This document shows positions 49,506 through 59,100 of a stretch of DNA of 64,000 bases, in pieces (position 1 is the first letter of the stretch; each line of letters begins with the position of its first letter). The stretch spans positions 14,585-78,584 of the forward strand of contig DHUT01000003.1 of assembly GCA_002409285.1 (NCBI GenBank), written 5' to 3'. Origin of the DNA: Firmicutes bacterium UBA5227 (GTDB taxonomy: Bacteria > Bacillota > Clostridia > Tissierellales > Sedimentibacteraceae). A program made the translations under genes and the position numbers. A model generated the notes under the pieces. The model was not told where the DNA came from. It saw only the letters and a program-made list of their open reading frames with translations, and ran no database searches.

Positions 49506-52022
49506 ATGAGTAAGAAAATTTTAATTATAGGTGGTGTTGCAGGAGGTGCAAGCACTGCCGCAAGGCTCAGGAGACTGGATGAATCATCTGAAATAATTAT
49601 GTTTGAAAGAGGTTCCTACATTTCATATGCAAACTGCGGTCTTCCGTACCACATAGGCAATGTTATCAAGGAGAGAGAATCCCTTCTGCTGCAAACTCCG
49701 GAAGCAATGTCCAAGAAATATAATATTGATGTCAGGATTGATTCGGAAGTCATAAAAATTGACAGGGAAAACAAGTCAGTAGAAGTCAAAAAAACAAATA
49801 CAGGAGAAACATATTCAGAAAGCTATGACGTACTGGTAATATCTACAGGTTCAACACCATTGAAACCGCCTATTGAGGGAATTGATTCACCCGGCATATT
49901 TACACTTTGGACTGTTCCCGATACTGATGAAATCAAAAAGTTCATTGAGGAAAGAAAACCTAAAAATGCAGTTGTAATAGGTGGAGGCTTTATAGGACTT
50001 GAAGTTGCGGAAAACCTCCATCATGCAGGCATTAACGTAACTGTGGCCGAAGCAATGGATCAGGTAATGGCACCCCTGGATTATGAAATGGCACGTCTTG
50101 TGCAAAATAACATGGTATCAAATGGTGTAAACTTAATATTGGGCGACGGAGTATCAAAGTTTAAAAATGAAAATAACATGGTTTCTATTACCCTTGCCAG
50201 CGGAAGAGTGCTGCACTCAGACATGGTTATACTATCCATAGGAGTAAGACCAAACAGCATGCTTGCAAAAAATGCAGGGTTAGAACTTAACCAAAGAGGC
50301 GGAATAGTAGTTAACAGCCACCTAAAAACATCTGACCCCAATATATATGCCCTGGGAGATGTTATTGAGGTTGAAGAATTTATAAATAAAGGAAAGGCCA
50401 TGATTGCCCTGGCAGGTCCCGCAAATAAGCAGGGACGAATTTGTGCCAACAACATATACGGCGCAAATGAAGAATACAGGGGCACCATGGGAACTTCGGT
50501 AGCCAAAGTGTTTGACCTGACAGCCGCATCAACCGGCTCTAACGAAAAAACCCTGATGAGAATGGGTATGGAGGAAAACAGGGATTATTACACTGCAACC
50601 ATTTCTCAAAAATCTCACGCAGGCTATTATCCCGAATCCTCCGAACTGATTTTAAAACTTATATTTTCAACCGACGGCAAAAAAATATTCGGTGCTCAGA
50701 TAGTAGGAGAGGATGGAGCTGACAAGCGTATTGACACTATTGCAACAACAATAGGCTTAGGCGGAAGCATTTTTGATTTAAAGGAACTTGAGCTTGCTTA
50801 TGCTCCTCCATATTCATCAGCTAAAGACCCTGTAAACATGTTAGGATTTGTTGCTGAAAATATAATTGAAAATAAAGTTAAATTTTCTAAATGGAATGAT
50901 ATTGATCCTTCAAAGCCAGGTGAATATACGATACTTGATATCCGTGAGGAAATGGAATTAATGGTTTTTGAAATTCCGGGAGCTATAAATATACCTTTAG
51001 GTAACTTAAGAAGCAGAATTGGTGAGCTTAATAAAAACGATAATATAATAATTTTTTGTGCAGTTGGTGTTCGTTCATACAATGCGGCAAGAATATTGAT
51101 GGAAAACGGATTTAATAATGTATTTGTATATCCTGGAGGAACAAGCTTTTATAAATCAGTTTATTATGATTATTTCAGCAGTTCTGACTGTAAGCCTGCC
51201 GCTGATTCTAATATTAATACAAATTCTCAAAAAAAAACTGAATTTACTGAGTTAAATGACATAAATGAAATAAAAGCCAAAATTCAGGTTGACTGCAGCG
51301 GACTTCAGTGCCCGGGACCTATAATGAAGGTTTATGAAACGATAAACAAAATTAATGACGGTGAAATTATCCAGGTTTCTGCAACTGATTCAGGATTTGC
51401 CAAGGATGTGGAAGCCTGGTGCAGAAGAACCGGAAATACACTGTTGAAGGCTGAAAAAGAAGGAAAAAATAATATTGTATTCCTGCAAAAAGGAACAGGA
51501 AATAATAACATAGAAAATTTTTCAGGTAACCCCATAAATAATAACTCTTCAAACAACGGCAAAACAATTGTTGTGTTCAGCGGCGATATGGATAAGGTAA
51601 TGGCTTCCTTTGTAATTGCAAATGGTGCGGCAGCCATGGGAAGACCTGTTACAATGTTCTTTACATTCTGGGGTTTAAATGTTTTAAGAAAACCCGAAAA
51701 ACAAAGCATCAAAAAACCGTTCATTGATGCAATGTTCGGTAAAATGATGCCCAGGGGAGTAAACAAGCTTAAACTTTCTAAAATGAACATGGGAGGCATG
51801 GGAACATCCATGATGCGCAAGGTTATGAAGGATAAAAACATTGATTCATTAGAAGATTTAGTTAAAAAGGCACAGCAGAACGGAGTTAAAATGATTGCCT
51901 GCACCATGTCCATGGAAGTAATGGGAATCACCGAGGAAGAATTAATTGACGGTATAGAATTTGCAGGCGTCGGAACCTACCTTGGTGATGCAGAAGAATC
52001 CAATGTAAATCTTTTCATTTAA
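49506..52022 (+). CDS. CoA-disulfide reductase/rhodanese/TusA/DsrE fusion
   Basis: An 838-residue four-domain protein. Residues 1-445 are a pyridine nucleotide-disulfide reductase with GGVAGGASTAARLRR and the single redox Cys44 in YANCGLPYH, as in CoA-disulfide or CoA-persulfide reductases. Residues about 455-550 are a rhodanese with CAVGVRS. Residues about 590-660 are a TusA-like sulfur carrier with CSGLQCPGP. Residues about 675-838 are a DsrE/DsrF-like domain. The fusion should relay sulfane sulfur between domains and reduce it with NAD(P)H. GGAGG lies 7 bases before the ATG at 49506; the ATG at 49494 overlaps that site. Confidence 0.92.
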   Translation: MSKKILIIGGVAGGASTAARLRRLDESSEIIMFERGSYISYANCGLPYHIGNVIKERESLLLQTPEAMSKKYNIDVRIDSEVIKIDRENKSVEVKKTNTGETYSESYDVLVISTGSTPLKPPIEGIDSPGIFTLWTVPDTDEIKKFIEERKPKNAVVIGGGFIGLEVAENLHHAGINVTVAEAMDQVMAPLDYEMARLVQNNMVSNGVNLILGDGVSKFKNENNMVSITLASGRVLHSDMVILSIGVRPNSMLAKNAGLELNQRGGIVVNSHLKTSDPNIYALGDVIEVEEFINKGKAMIALAGPANKQGRICANNIYGANEEYRGTMGTSVAKVFDLTAASTGSNEKTLMRMGMEENRDYYTATISQKSHAGYYPESSELILKLIFSTDGKKIFGAQIVGEDGADKRIDTIATTIGLGGSIFDLKELELAYAPPYSSAKDPVNMLGFVAENIIENKVKFSKWNDIDPSKPGEYTILDIREEMELMVFEIPGAINIPLGNLRSRIGELNKNDNIIIFCAVGVRSYNAARILMENGFNNVFVYPGGTSFYKSVYYDYFSSSDCKPAADSNINTNSQKKTEFTELNDINEIKAKIQVDCSGLQCPGPIMKVYETINKINDGEIIQVSATDSGFAKDVEAWCRRTGNTLLKAEKEGKNNIVFLQKGTGNNNIENFSGNPINNNSSNNGKTIVVFSGDMDKVMASFVIANGAAAMGRPVTMFFTFWGLNVLRKPEKQSIKKPFIDAMFGKMMPRGVNKLKLSKMNMGGMGTSMMRKVMKDKNIDSLEDLVKKAQQNGVKMIACTMSMEVMGITEEELIDGIEFAGVGTYLGDAEESNVNLFI

Positions 52023-52032
52023 TTTTAATAAT

Positions 52033-52080
52033 AAACCAAATAGAAGTACCTATAAACAATGATACTTCTATTTGGTTTTT
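52033..52080. terminator. Bidirectional terminator
   Basis: 16-bp stem AAACCAAATAGAAGTA and its complement around a 14-base loop, followed by TTTTT, between converging genes ending at 52022 and 52087. Confidence 0.85.
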
Positions 52081-52086
52081 ATTTAT

Positions 52087-52674
52087 TTACAGCACCTGCA
52101 CAGCAAATGCCGTTGTTTGAGGGGGTATGCTAGCAGTTTGAAACATTGCATGCTCGATTCTTACAAAATCTCCCGGTCTCAAATCTCTTAATCTGATTCT
52201 CCTTCCCCTCCTGTCTGTGATGGTGGTTGCATCTGTTATGACAAACCTCATCTGACTGTATATATCAAGAGGGTCTCCCGTGTATAAAAACCCTAATTGA
52301 GGCTCTACTTCCATCACTCTGCCTTCGGTAAAGCTAAATTGACAATCTTCTATAACTGTTATTGCAAATGCCCTTGACTGTGGAGGAATACTCCTTGTCA
52401 TAACTGCAGAAAACTCAGCATTAACAGTCATTCCTTCTCTCAAATCCCTAAGAGACATGGGCTGGCCAAACTGGTCTCTTATTACTGTATCTCTTCCCAC
52501 AATTAATGTAACTGTCTGCATATTAACCCTATTGAAATCTCCCATGACACCGTAGGATATTGTCACATAGCTCTCCTGCCTGTCTCTGCTTATACTTTCA
52601 ATAATAGCGTGTTCTGCTGTTATAACATTACTTCCTCTATTTCTGAAGTTTTGATTTGTTACCATATCATCCAT
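52087..52674 (-). CDS. Unknown protein with two internal repeats
   Basis: A 195-residue protein of unknown function. It contains two copies of a beta-rich unit: residues about 20-107 and 108-195 each end in a pattern like RDLREGMTVNAEFSAVMTRSIPPQSRAFAITV and RDLRPGDFVRIEHAMFQTASIPPQTTAFAVQV, with IxD or RDxxGxxxxLRDLRxG before it. No signal peptide, membrane segment or cysteine pair is present. The pattern suggests a duplicated small beta-barrel. AGAGGTG precedes the ATG. It is monocistronic. Confidence 0.75.
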   Translation of the reverse strand: MDDMVTNQNFRNRGSNVITAEHAIIESISRDRQESYVTISYGVMGDFNRVNMQTVTLIVGRDTVIRDQFGQPMSLRDLREGMTVNAEFSAVMTRSIPPQSRAFAITVIEDCQFSFTEGRVMEVEPQLGFLYTGDPLDIYSQMRFVITDATTITDRRGRRIRLRDLRPGDFVRIEHAMFQTASIPPQTTAFAVQVL

Positions 52675-52805
52675 ATTTCACCTCTAAGAGTAATATATTA
52701 TATATATATTCAGAAAATGTTAATATGTTAGTGCTCGCAGTCCAAATCGCCAATTTATTTATTTCCTTTAAGTTACATAAATTGTGGTTTCGCTGCACAA
52801 ATAAA

Positions 52806-52825
52806 GCTGCCTCAAACGAGGCAGC
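52806..52825 (-). terminator. Terminator of the feo operon
   Basis: 8-bp stem GCTGCCTC/GAGGCAGC with an AAAC loop, 4 bases after the Cys-rich peptide gene, followed on the minus strand by TTTATTT. Confidence 0.75.
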
Positions 52826-52828
52826 CAA

Positions 52829-52990
52829 TTAGTTTTTCTGTTGCGGGCAACAGCTTGAACTGCCGCTGCATCCTGAACAGCCGGCACATCCACAGCCGGA
52901 ACCATTCTTTTTTTGTTTTCTCCTGAAAATTATCGCACCTGCAGCAATTGCTGCAACAATGGCAATAATTACAACATCTGCAAAATTCAT
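52829..52990 (-). CDS. FeoB-associated Cys-rich membrane protein
   Basis: A 53-residue peptide. Residues 1-22 are one membrane segment (MNFADVVIIAIVAAIAAGAI), then basic residues RRKQKK, then a Cys-rich tail CGCAGCSGC and CC. This fits the FeoB-associated family that plays the role of FeoC in ferrous iron uptake. It starts 9 bases after feoB with AGGAGG upstream. The seven cysteines may bind iron or a cluster. Confidence 0.9.
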   Translation of the reverse strand: MNFADVVIIAIVAAIAAGAIIFRRKQKKNGSGCGCAGCSGCSGSSSCCPQQKN

Positions 52991-52999
52991 AAGTACCTC

Positions 53000-55012
53000 C
53001 TATATTATCAAACTTCCTACCTGATAAACTATCGTGGCCACAACAAATGCAGTTAGTGTTTGATATAATGCCGTAAGCACTGCGTACTTCATTGAGCCCA
53101 ATTCCCTCTTAGTAGCAGCAAAAGCTGCCACACAAGGCATATACAAAAGTATGAATGTTAAAAACGAAAATGCACTAAGCGGTGTAAATATAGAATTTAG
53201 CGTAGCTGAAAGCTGTGCGTCTGTTGCTGCTCCTGTCAAAACTGACAATGTACTTACAACCGCTTCCTTAGCTGTCAAGCCTGTTATAATTGCCGTTGAA
53301 GCTCTCCAGTCATTGAATCCTAAAGGTATGAACAGTGGTGCAATCAATGAACCAAGAGTCGCAAGCATGCTGTATGAACTATCTTCAACCATGTTCATGG
53401 ACCAGTCAAAGCTTTGAAGAAACCATATAATTATTGTTCCAATAAATATAACAGTGAAAGCTCTTTGTATAAAATCTTTTCCTTTTTCCCACATATGAAG
53501 CACCACGCTTCTCTTTGAAGGAATCCTGTAAGCAGGCAGCTCCATAACAAAGGGGACAGGTTCACCCTTGAATATTGTATTTTTTAACAACAGTCCTGAT
53601 AAAACTGCCGTAACCATTCCCATAACATAAAGTACAATCATTACCACAGCGGCATTTCCCGGAAAAAATGCCATTGTAATCATTCCGTATATCGGAAGCT
53701 TGGCGCTGCATGACATAAATGGAGTCAGCACAATTGTCATCCTTCTGTCTCTTTCACTGGGCAATGTCCTTGTTGCCATAATCGCTGGAACACTGCAGCC
53801 GAACCCTATGAGCATCGGAACGAAAGAACGACCAGAAAGTCCGATTTTTCTCAAAATCTTATCCATTAAAAATGCAACTCTTGCCATATATCCGCTGTCT
53901 TCCAAAAGTGACAAGAAGAAGAACAGGATTACTATAATCGGAAGAAAAGACACTACACTTCCCACGCCTGCAAAAATTCCGTCAATTACTAACGAATGAA
54001 CCCATTCGCTTACATTGGATGCAATCATTAAATCGGATACAAATTCTGTAAATGTACCTATGAGATCTTCCAGGTATCCCTGAAGAGGTCCACCCAGGAC
54101 TCCGAAGGTCATCCAGAATATAAAAAACATAATTCCCAGAAATATTGGGATGCCTAAATATTTATGTGTCAGCATCCTATCTATTTTCTCTGAACGAATT
54201 TGCTCATTTGTTTCCTGTTTTTTAATAACAGTGTCCTCACATATTTTTTCTATATAATTATACCTCATGTCAGCCAGTGCAGCTTCTCTGTCAGTACCTA
54301 ATGCCTTTTCCATATCATCAACAACATGGCTTACTATATGGGTTTGATTTTCAGTAATCTTCAATTCCTTGAATGCAGGCTCATCACCTTCAACAAGCTT
54401 GGTTGCCGCAAAACGCACCGGATAATTCGCTGCCTTTGCCTGGTCTTCTATCAAATGTGAAATTGAATGGATGGCTTTATGAACCTCTCCTGTACAGAAA
54501 TCAAGTTTTTTCGGTACAGCCTTATTCTCTGCAGTCTTAATTGCCACGTCAACTAACTCTGAAAGTCCCTCTTCCTTGCTTGCAGAAATTGGTACTACAG
54601 GAATTCCCAAGTGCTCGGAAAGTTTCACCACATCAATAGAGTTTCCGCTGGCTCTTACCTCGTCCATCATGTTCAAGGCAATTACCATAGGAATTGAAAG
54701 TTCCACCAGCTGCAATGTCAGATAAAGATTTCGTTCTATATTTGTGGCATCCACAATATTTAATATCAAATCAGGATTTTCTTTTATGAGAAAATCTCTT
54801 GTAACAACTTCTTCCATTGTGTATGGGGATAAAGAATATATGCCTGGCAAATCAACTAAAGAAGTCTCTTTATGCTTTCTTATCTGTCCTTCCTTTTTTT
54901 CAATTGTAACACCGGGAAAGTTGCCAACATGTTGGTTGCTTCCTGTCAGAGCATTGTAAAGTGTGGTTTTCCCAGAATTTTGATTCCCGGCAAGCGCAAA
55001 TACATATTTCAT
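53000..55012 (-). CDS. feoB: Ferrous iron transport protein B
   Basis: A 670-residue ferrous iron transporter. The N-terminal G-protein domain has GNQNSGKTTLYNALTG, the switch region FPGVTIEKKEG, DLPGIYSLSPYTMEE and NMMD. A GDI-like helical region follows. The membrane part has two gate regions, FVPMLIGFGCSVPAIMATR and the second near residue 620. Its ATG overlaps the feoA stop (ATGA). Length is slightly short of the classical form but complete. Confidence 0.96.
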   Translation of the reverse strand: MKYVFALAGNQNSGKTTLYNALTGSNQHVGNFPGVTIEKKEGQIRKHKETSLVDLPGIYSLSPYTMEEVVTRDFLIKENPDLILNIVDATNIERNLYLTLQLVELSIPMVIALNMMDEVRASGNSIDVVKLSEHLGIPVVPISASKEEGLSELVDVAIKTAENKAVPKKLDFCTGEVHKAIHSISHLIEDQAKAANYPVRFAATKLVEGDEPAFKELKITENQTHIVSHVVDDMEKALGTDREAALADMRYNYIEKICEDTVIKKQETNEQIRSEKIDRMLTHKYLGIPIFLGIMFFIFWMTFGVLGGPLQGYLEDLIGTFTEFVSDLMIASNVSEWVHSLVIDGIFAGVGSVVSFLPIIVILFFFLSLLEDSGYMARVAFLMDKILRKIGLSGRSFVPMLIGFGCSVPAIMATRTLPSERDRRMTIVLTPFMSCSAKLPIYGMITMAFFPGNAAVVMIVLYVMGMVTAVLSGLLLKNTIFKGEPVPFVMELPAYRIPSKRSVVLHMWEKGKDFIQRAFTVIFIGTIIIWFLQSFDWSMNMVEDSSYSMLATLGSLIAPLFIPLGFNDWRASTAIITGLTAKEAVVSTLSVLTGAATDAQLSATLNSIFTPLSAFSFLTFILLYMPCVAAFAATKRELGSMKYAVLTALYQTLTAFVVATIVYQVGSLII

Positions 55013-55242
55013 TTATTGAATACCTCTTTCAGCTCAATTTTCGAGGCCTCTTCTTTTCTAATAGTAAGAACATAATTTCTGAGCGAAAGTTCAATCGGGT
55101 CGCCCATAGGTGCTGTTTTTCTAACAAACACCCTTGTGTTGGGGGTTAATCCCATATCCAATAGCCTTCTCCTGAGAATTCCCTGACCGCCTATTGATGA
55201 AATAATCCCGCCTTGTCCTGGTTTTATATTATCCAATGTCAT
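55009..55242 (-). CDS. feoA: Ferrous iron transport protein A
   Basis: A 77-residue SH3-like protein: MTLDNIKPGQGGIISSIGG, LRRRLLDMGLTPNTRVFVRKTAPMGDPIEL, LTIRKEEASKIEL. FeoA regulates FeoB. The frame is open 45 codons farther, but that stretch is hydrophobic, contains the Fur box and lacks a ribosome site; GGCGGG precedes the ATG at 55242. It overlaps feoB by 4 bases. Confidence 0.95.
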   Translation of the reverse strand: MTLDNIKPGQGGIISSIGGQGILRRRLLDMGLTPNTRVFVRKTAPMGDPIELSLRNYVLTIRKEEASKIELKEVFNK

Positions 55243-55259
55243 ATTTATCCCGCCTTTTC

Positions 55260-55278
55260 GATATTGATAATCATTATC
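55260..55278 (-). promoter_or_regulatory. Fur box upstream of feoA
   Basis: 19 bases GATATTGATAATCATTATC, differing at one position from the Fur consensus GATAATGATAATCATTATC, 18 bases before the feoA start. It would shut down the feo operon when iron is high. Confidence 0.88.
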
Positions 55279-55386
55279 ATTAACTGTCTTAAGTATATGC
55301 CTAAAAAGATATGTTGTCAATAGTTCAATAATAATTTTTGCAAAAAAAAATAAAAATATGGTTGGTATCGCAACCATACTTATTAT

Positions 55387-55737
55387 CTACTTCATATCAT
55401 CACTATTTGAGCCATATACCTGTACTACCGGTATTACAAACATGAATCCCACTCCAGGTTCTTCAAAGTAATTTAACTGCTTCTTTATTTTTTCAACTAC
55501 TTCATCCAGCCTTTCCTTATCACGTATAATGCTGAATACTGTCTTGCTGTATGGTTTCCTGCCGTCTATCAGCTTCTTTACGCTATCAAGCATGGGTATA
55601 TTTATATTATGTCCAAGCAGTACCTTTCCCATTCCCTGGCTGTCAATTGTTGTAGCTCCTATTTCCGCCTGATAAAAAACCTCATGTATATCATCAAGTT
55701 TATAAATATCATTCAATATTAATACTAAAGCAAACAT
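55387..55737 (-). CDS. PII-like (GlnB-fold) small protein
   Basis: A 116-residue protein. The ferredoxin-like fold can be inferred from FALVLILNDIYKLDDIHEVFYQAEI, then KTVFSIIRDKERLDEVVEKIKKQL and a C-terminal strand GVGFMFVIPVVQVYG. This is the layout of PII-like sensors without a clear T-loop tyrosine, so nitrogen control is not implied. It ends 144 bases before feoA on the same strand but is separated by the Fur box. Function unknown. Confidence 0.65.
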   Translation of the reverse strand: MFALVLILNDIYKLDDIHEVFYQAEIGATTIDSQGMGKVLLGHNINIPMLDSVKKLIDGRKPYSKTVFSIIRDKERLDEVVEKIKKQLNYFEEPGVGFMFVIPVVQVYGSNSDDMK

Positions 55738-55951
55738 ATAAATCCTCCCCTTGCGTTTAGTCCATGTAGATGGATTATATCATATGCATTTTTACTATTC
55801 AATATCTACATGAAATATTTCCGGGGATTGGATGACTTTATCGGCAGCACAAATCGGCTTTTGTTGTTGATTTGTTACTTATAATCAAAATAGAAATGGC
55901 TAAAAATAAACAAATATTAAAGATTAAATTAAAAAATAACTAAAAGTTAAG

Positions 55952-56067
55952 TTGATTTTAAGGAATTAAATGATATAATTAATTAAATTAAACCTTATTT
56001 AACTGACGACTTTTCCGTTGGACAAGTCGATAATCTTATATAATTTTTTATTCTATATTAATATTAT
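55952..56067 (+). promoter_or_regulatory. Promoter and structured leader of the activase gene
   Basis: TTGATT (55952-55957), spacer 16, TATAAT (55974-55979) with an extended TGA. The leader of about 120 bases holds a hairpin CGACTT-T-TCC-GTT-GGA-C-AAGTCG (56007-56029) and an AT stem TTCTATAT/ATATAGAA (56051-56073 region). I see nothing else in 55738-56105. Confidence 0.55.
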
Positions 56068-56105
56068 ATAGAATGTTTAAGCCGGTACAGGCTTTGGAGG
56101 ACACA

Positions 56106-59100
56106 ATGAAAAATTATCTGGTAGGACTTGATATAGGCTCTACTACAGTAAAAATAGCTGTATTAGACAATAAAGGAAACTTAATTCATAAGCAATACGA
56201 AAGGCACTATTCCGATATAAGAAATACTGTTACGGAAATCATTAAAAATTCCTGTGATAAATTGAAGGGAAGCTCCATTAATATTAGTATCACAGGTTCA
56301 GGCGCCATTGATATATCTAAATATTTAGGTATAACATTTGTTCAGGAGGTTGCCGCATCAACCAGTGCTATTGAAAAATACATTCCCGGCACTGATGTGG
56401 TTATTGAGCTGGGTGGCGAGGATGCTAAAATAACATATTTATCCGGAAATCTTGAACAACGTATGAATGGTTCATGCGCAGGAGGAACCGGAGCATTCAT
56501 AGACCAGATGGCAATATTGATGAAGACTGATGCCATTGGTTTAAACGAGCTTTCTAAAAACCACAAAACAATTTATCCAATCGCTTCACGCTGTGGTGTT
56601 TTTGCAAAATCTGATATACAGCCGCTGCTAAATGAAGGTGCGCGACAGGAAGATATTGCAGCATCAATTTTCCAGGCAGTTGTTAATCAAACTATAAGCG
56701 GACTTGCACAGGGAAGGCCTATTAAAGGAAAGGTTGCTTTTTTAGGCGGTCCCTTGTTCTTCTTGTCAGAACTTAGAGAAAGATTTAAAGAAACCTTGAA
56801 TTTAAGTGATGAAAATTCAATATGCCCCGAAAATGCAAACTATTATGTTGCCATGGGAGCAGCTTTGATGTCAAAAGATACCGAAGAAATAAGCTTTGAC
56901 GAATTTTACAAGAAAATTGAAAACACAATGAAAAATACCAGTATAGAATACCGGAAAAAAGATTTGGAACCATTGTTCGAAAACCAGAAAGAATACACAA
57001 AATTTTTGGAAAGACATAGTAAGAATAAAGCAAAACAAAAAAACATCACTGAATATAGCGGATTGACATTTCTGGGAATTGATGCTGGGTCTACTACTAC
57101 AAAACTTGTTTTAATCACTGAAGATGGCGAAATATTGTATTCATACTATGCAAGTAATGCAGGGAACCCTTTAAATTCTGCTGTAAATGCCGTTAAAGAA
57201 CTTTACGGAAAGCTTCACGATGGTATTAAGATTGCTTACACCACTGTAACGGGCTACGGAGAACATTTAATAAAAGCAGCACTTAACGTTGACGCAGGAG
57301 AAATCGAAACAGTGGCACATTACAAAGCTGCAGATTTTTTCCTAAATGGTGTAGATTTTATAATCGACATAGGCGGTCAGGACATGAAGAGCATGATTAT
57401 AAAAAACGGAGTAATAGACTCAATCATGCTTAATGAAGCCTGCTCATCAGGCTGCGGTTCATTTATTGAAACCTTTGCCAACTCCCTGGGGATGAATGTG
57501 CATGAATTTGCAGAGACGGCAGCGCTCTCAAAACATCCCGTTGATCTTGGGACCAGGTGTACAGTCTTTATGAACTCCAAGGTTAAGCAGGCTCAAAGAG
57601 AAGGGGCTACTTTAAGCGATATTTCAGCAGGAATTTCATATTCCGTCATAAAAAATGCCTTATTTAAGGTTATACGATTAAAATCCTTGGATTCCATAGG
57701 AGACAGAGTTGTAGTTCAGGGAGGTACATTTTATAATAATTCTGTGCTGAGAGCCTTTGAGCTGATTACAGGAAAAGAAGTTGTAAGACCCGACATAGCC
57801 GGAATTATGGGAGCATTTGGTGCGGCTCTGATTGCCAGAAACAAATATGACCCTTCTCTAAAAAGCTCCTTTGTAAAAGAAGAAGAGCTTGAGAAATTTG
57901 CATTCAGCACATCAATGGAACGCTGCGGACAATGTACAAACAACTGTCTTCTAACTATAAATAAATTTTCCGACGGAAGATACTTTGTTTCGGGCAACCG
58001 CTGTGAACGTGGCGCCGAAAAATATGTCCAAGTTGAAAGAAAAGAACCTCTGCCCAATCTTTACAAGTACAAGTACAAAAGAGTTTTTAACTATAAGCCC
58101 TTGGCATTAAATGGAGCTAAAAGAGGAATAATAGGAATACCAAGAGTATTGAATATGTACGAGGACTACCCATTCTGGTTTACTTTTTTTACGGAGCTGG
58201 GATATAGGGTTGTCCTATCCGGAGTTTCCAGCAAAAAAATATATGAGCTGGGAATGGGAACAATACCTTCAGAATCTGTATGCTATCCGGGCAAAATTAC
58301 TCATGGACACATTGTAGACCTTATAAATAAAAAGGTAAACAAAATATTTTATCCGTGTATTTCCTATAATATTAAAGAGGATGAAGGTGCTGGTAACCAC
58401 TTTAACTGTCCGGTAGTTGTTTCCTATCCGGAGTCAATTGAAGCAAATATAGATTTAACCGGTGTTAAATTTTACAAGCCTTTCTTAAACCTAAACGACA
58501 AAGAAAGACTTGTAAATAAGCTTTACAGAGAATTGGGCTTTGAGGAAGATTTAAGCTTTGAAGAAATTAAAGATGCCGCTGATAAAGCATATGACGAATT
58601 ATTTACTTACAAACAAGATGTTAAAAACGAAGGAAAAAAAGCAATTGAATATATAAAGCAAAACAATAAAAAGGGTATAGTATTAGCCGGACGTCCCTAC
58701 CATGTAGACCCGGAAATAAACCATGGAATACCTGAGATGATTGAAAACTACGGATTAGTTGTTCTTTCGGAGGATTCATTGGAAAATAGATATCCCATAG
58801 AAAGACCTTTGAGAGTTATCGACCAGTGGTCATATCACACAAGGCTTTATGCAGCTGCAACCTATGTTTCAAATATAGATTATCTGGAGCTCATTCAGCT
58901 TAATTCATTCGGATGCGGACTCGATGCCGTAACAACCGATCAGGTAAGCGAGATATTGCAGAGAAATAATAAAATATACACTGTTATTAAGATAGATGAA
59001 ATAACAAACCTTGGTGCAATAAGAATCCGTATTCGTTCATTGCTGGCTTCCATGGAGGAAAGAGAAAAAAACGGAGTGACTCACAAACAGATAGAAGAAC

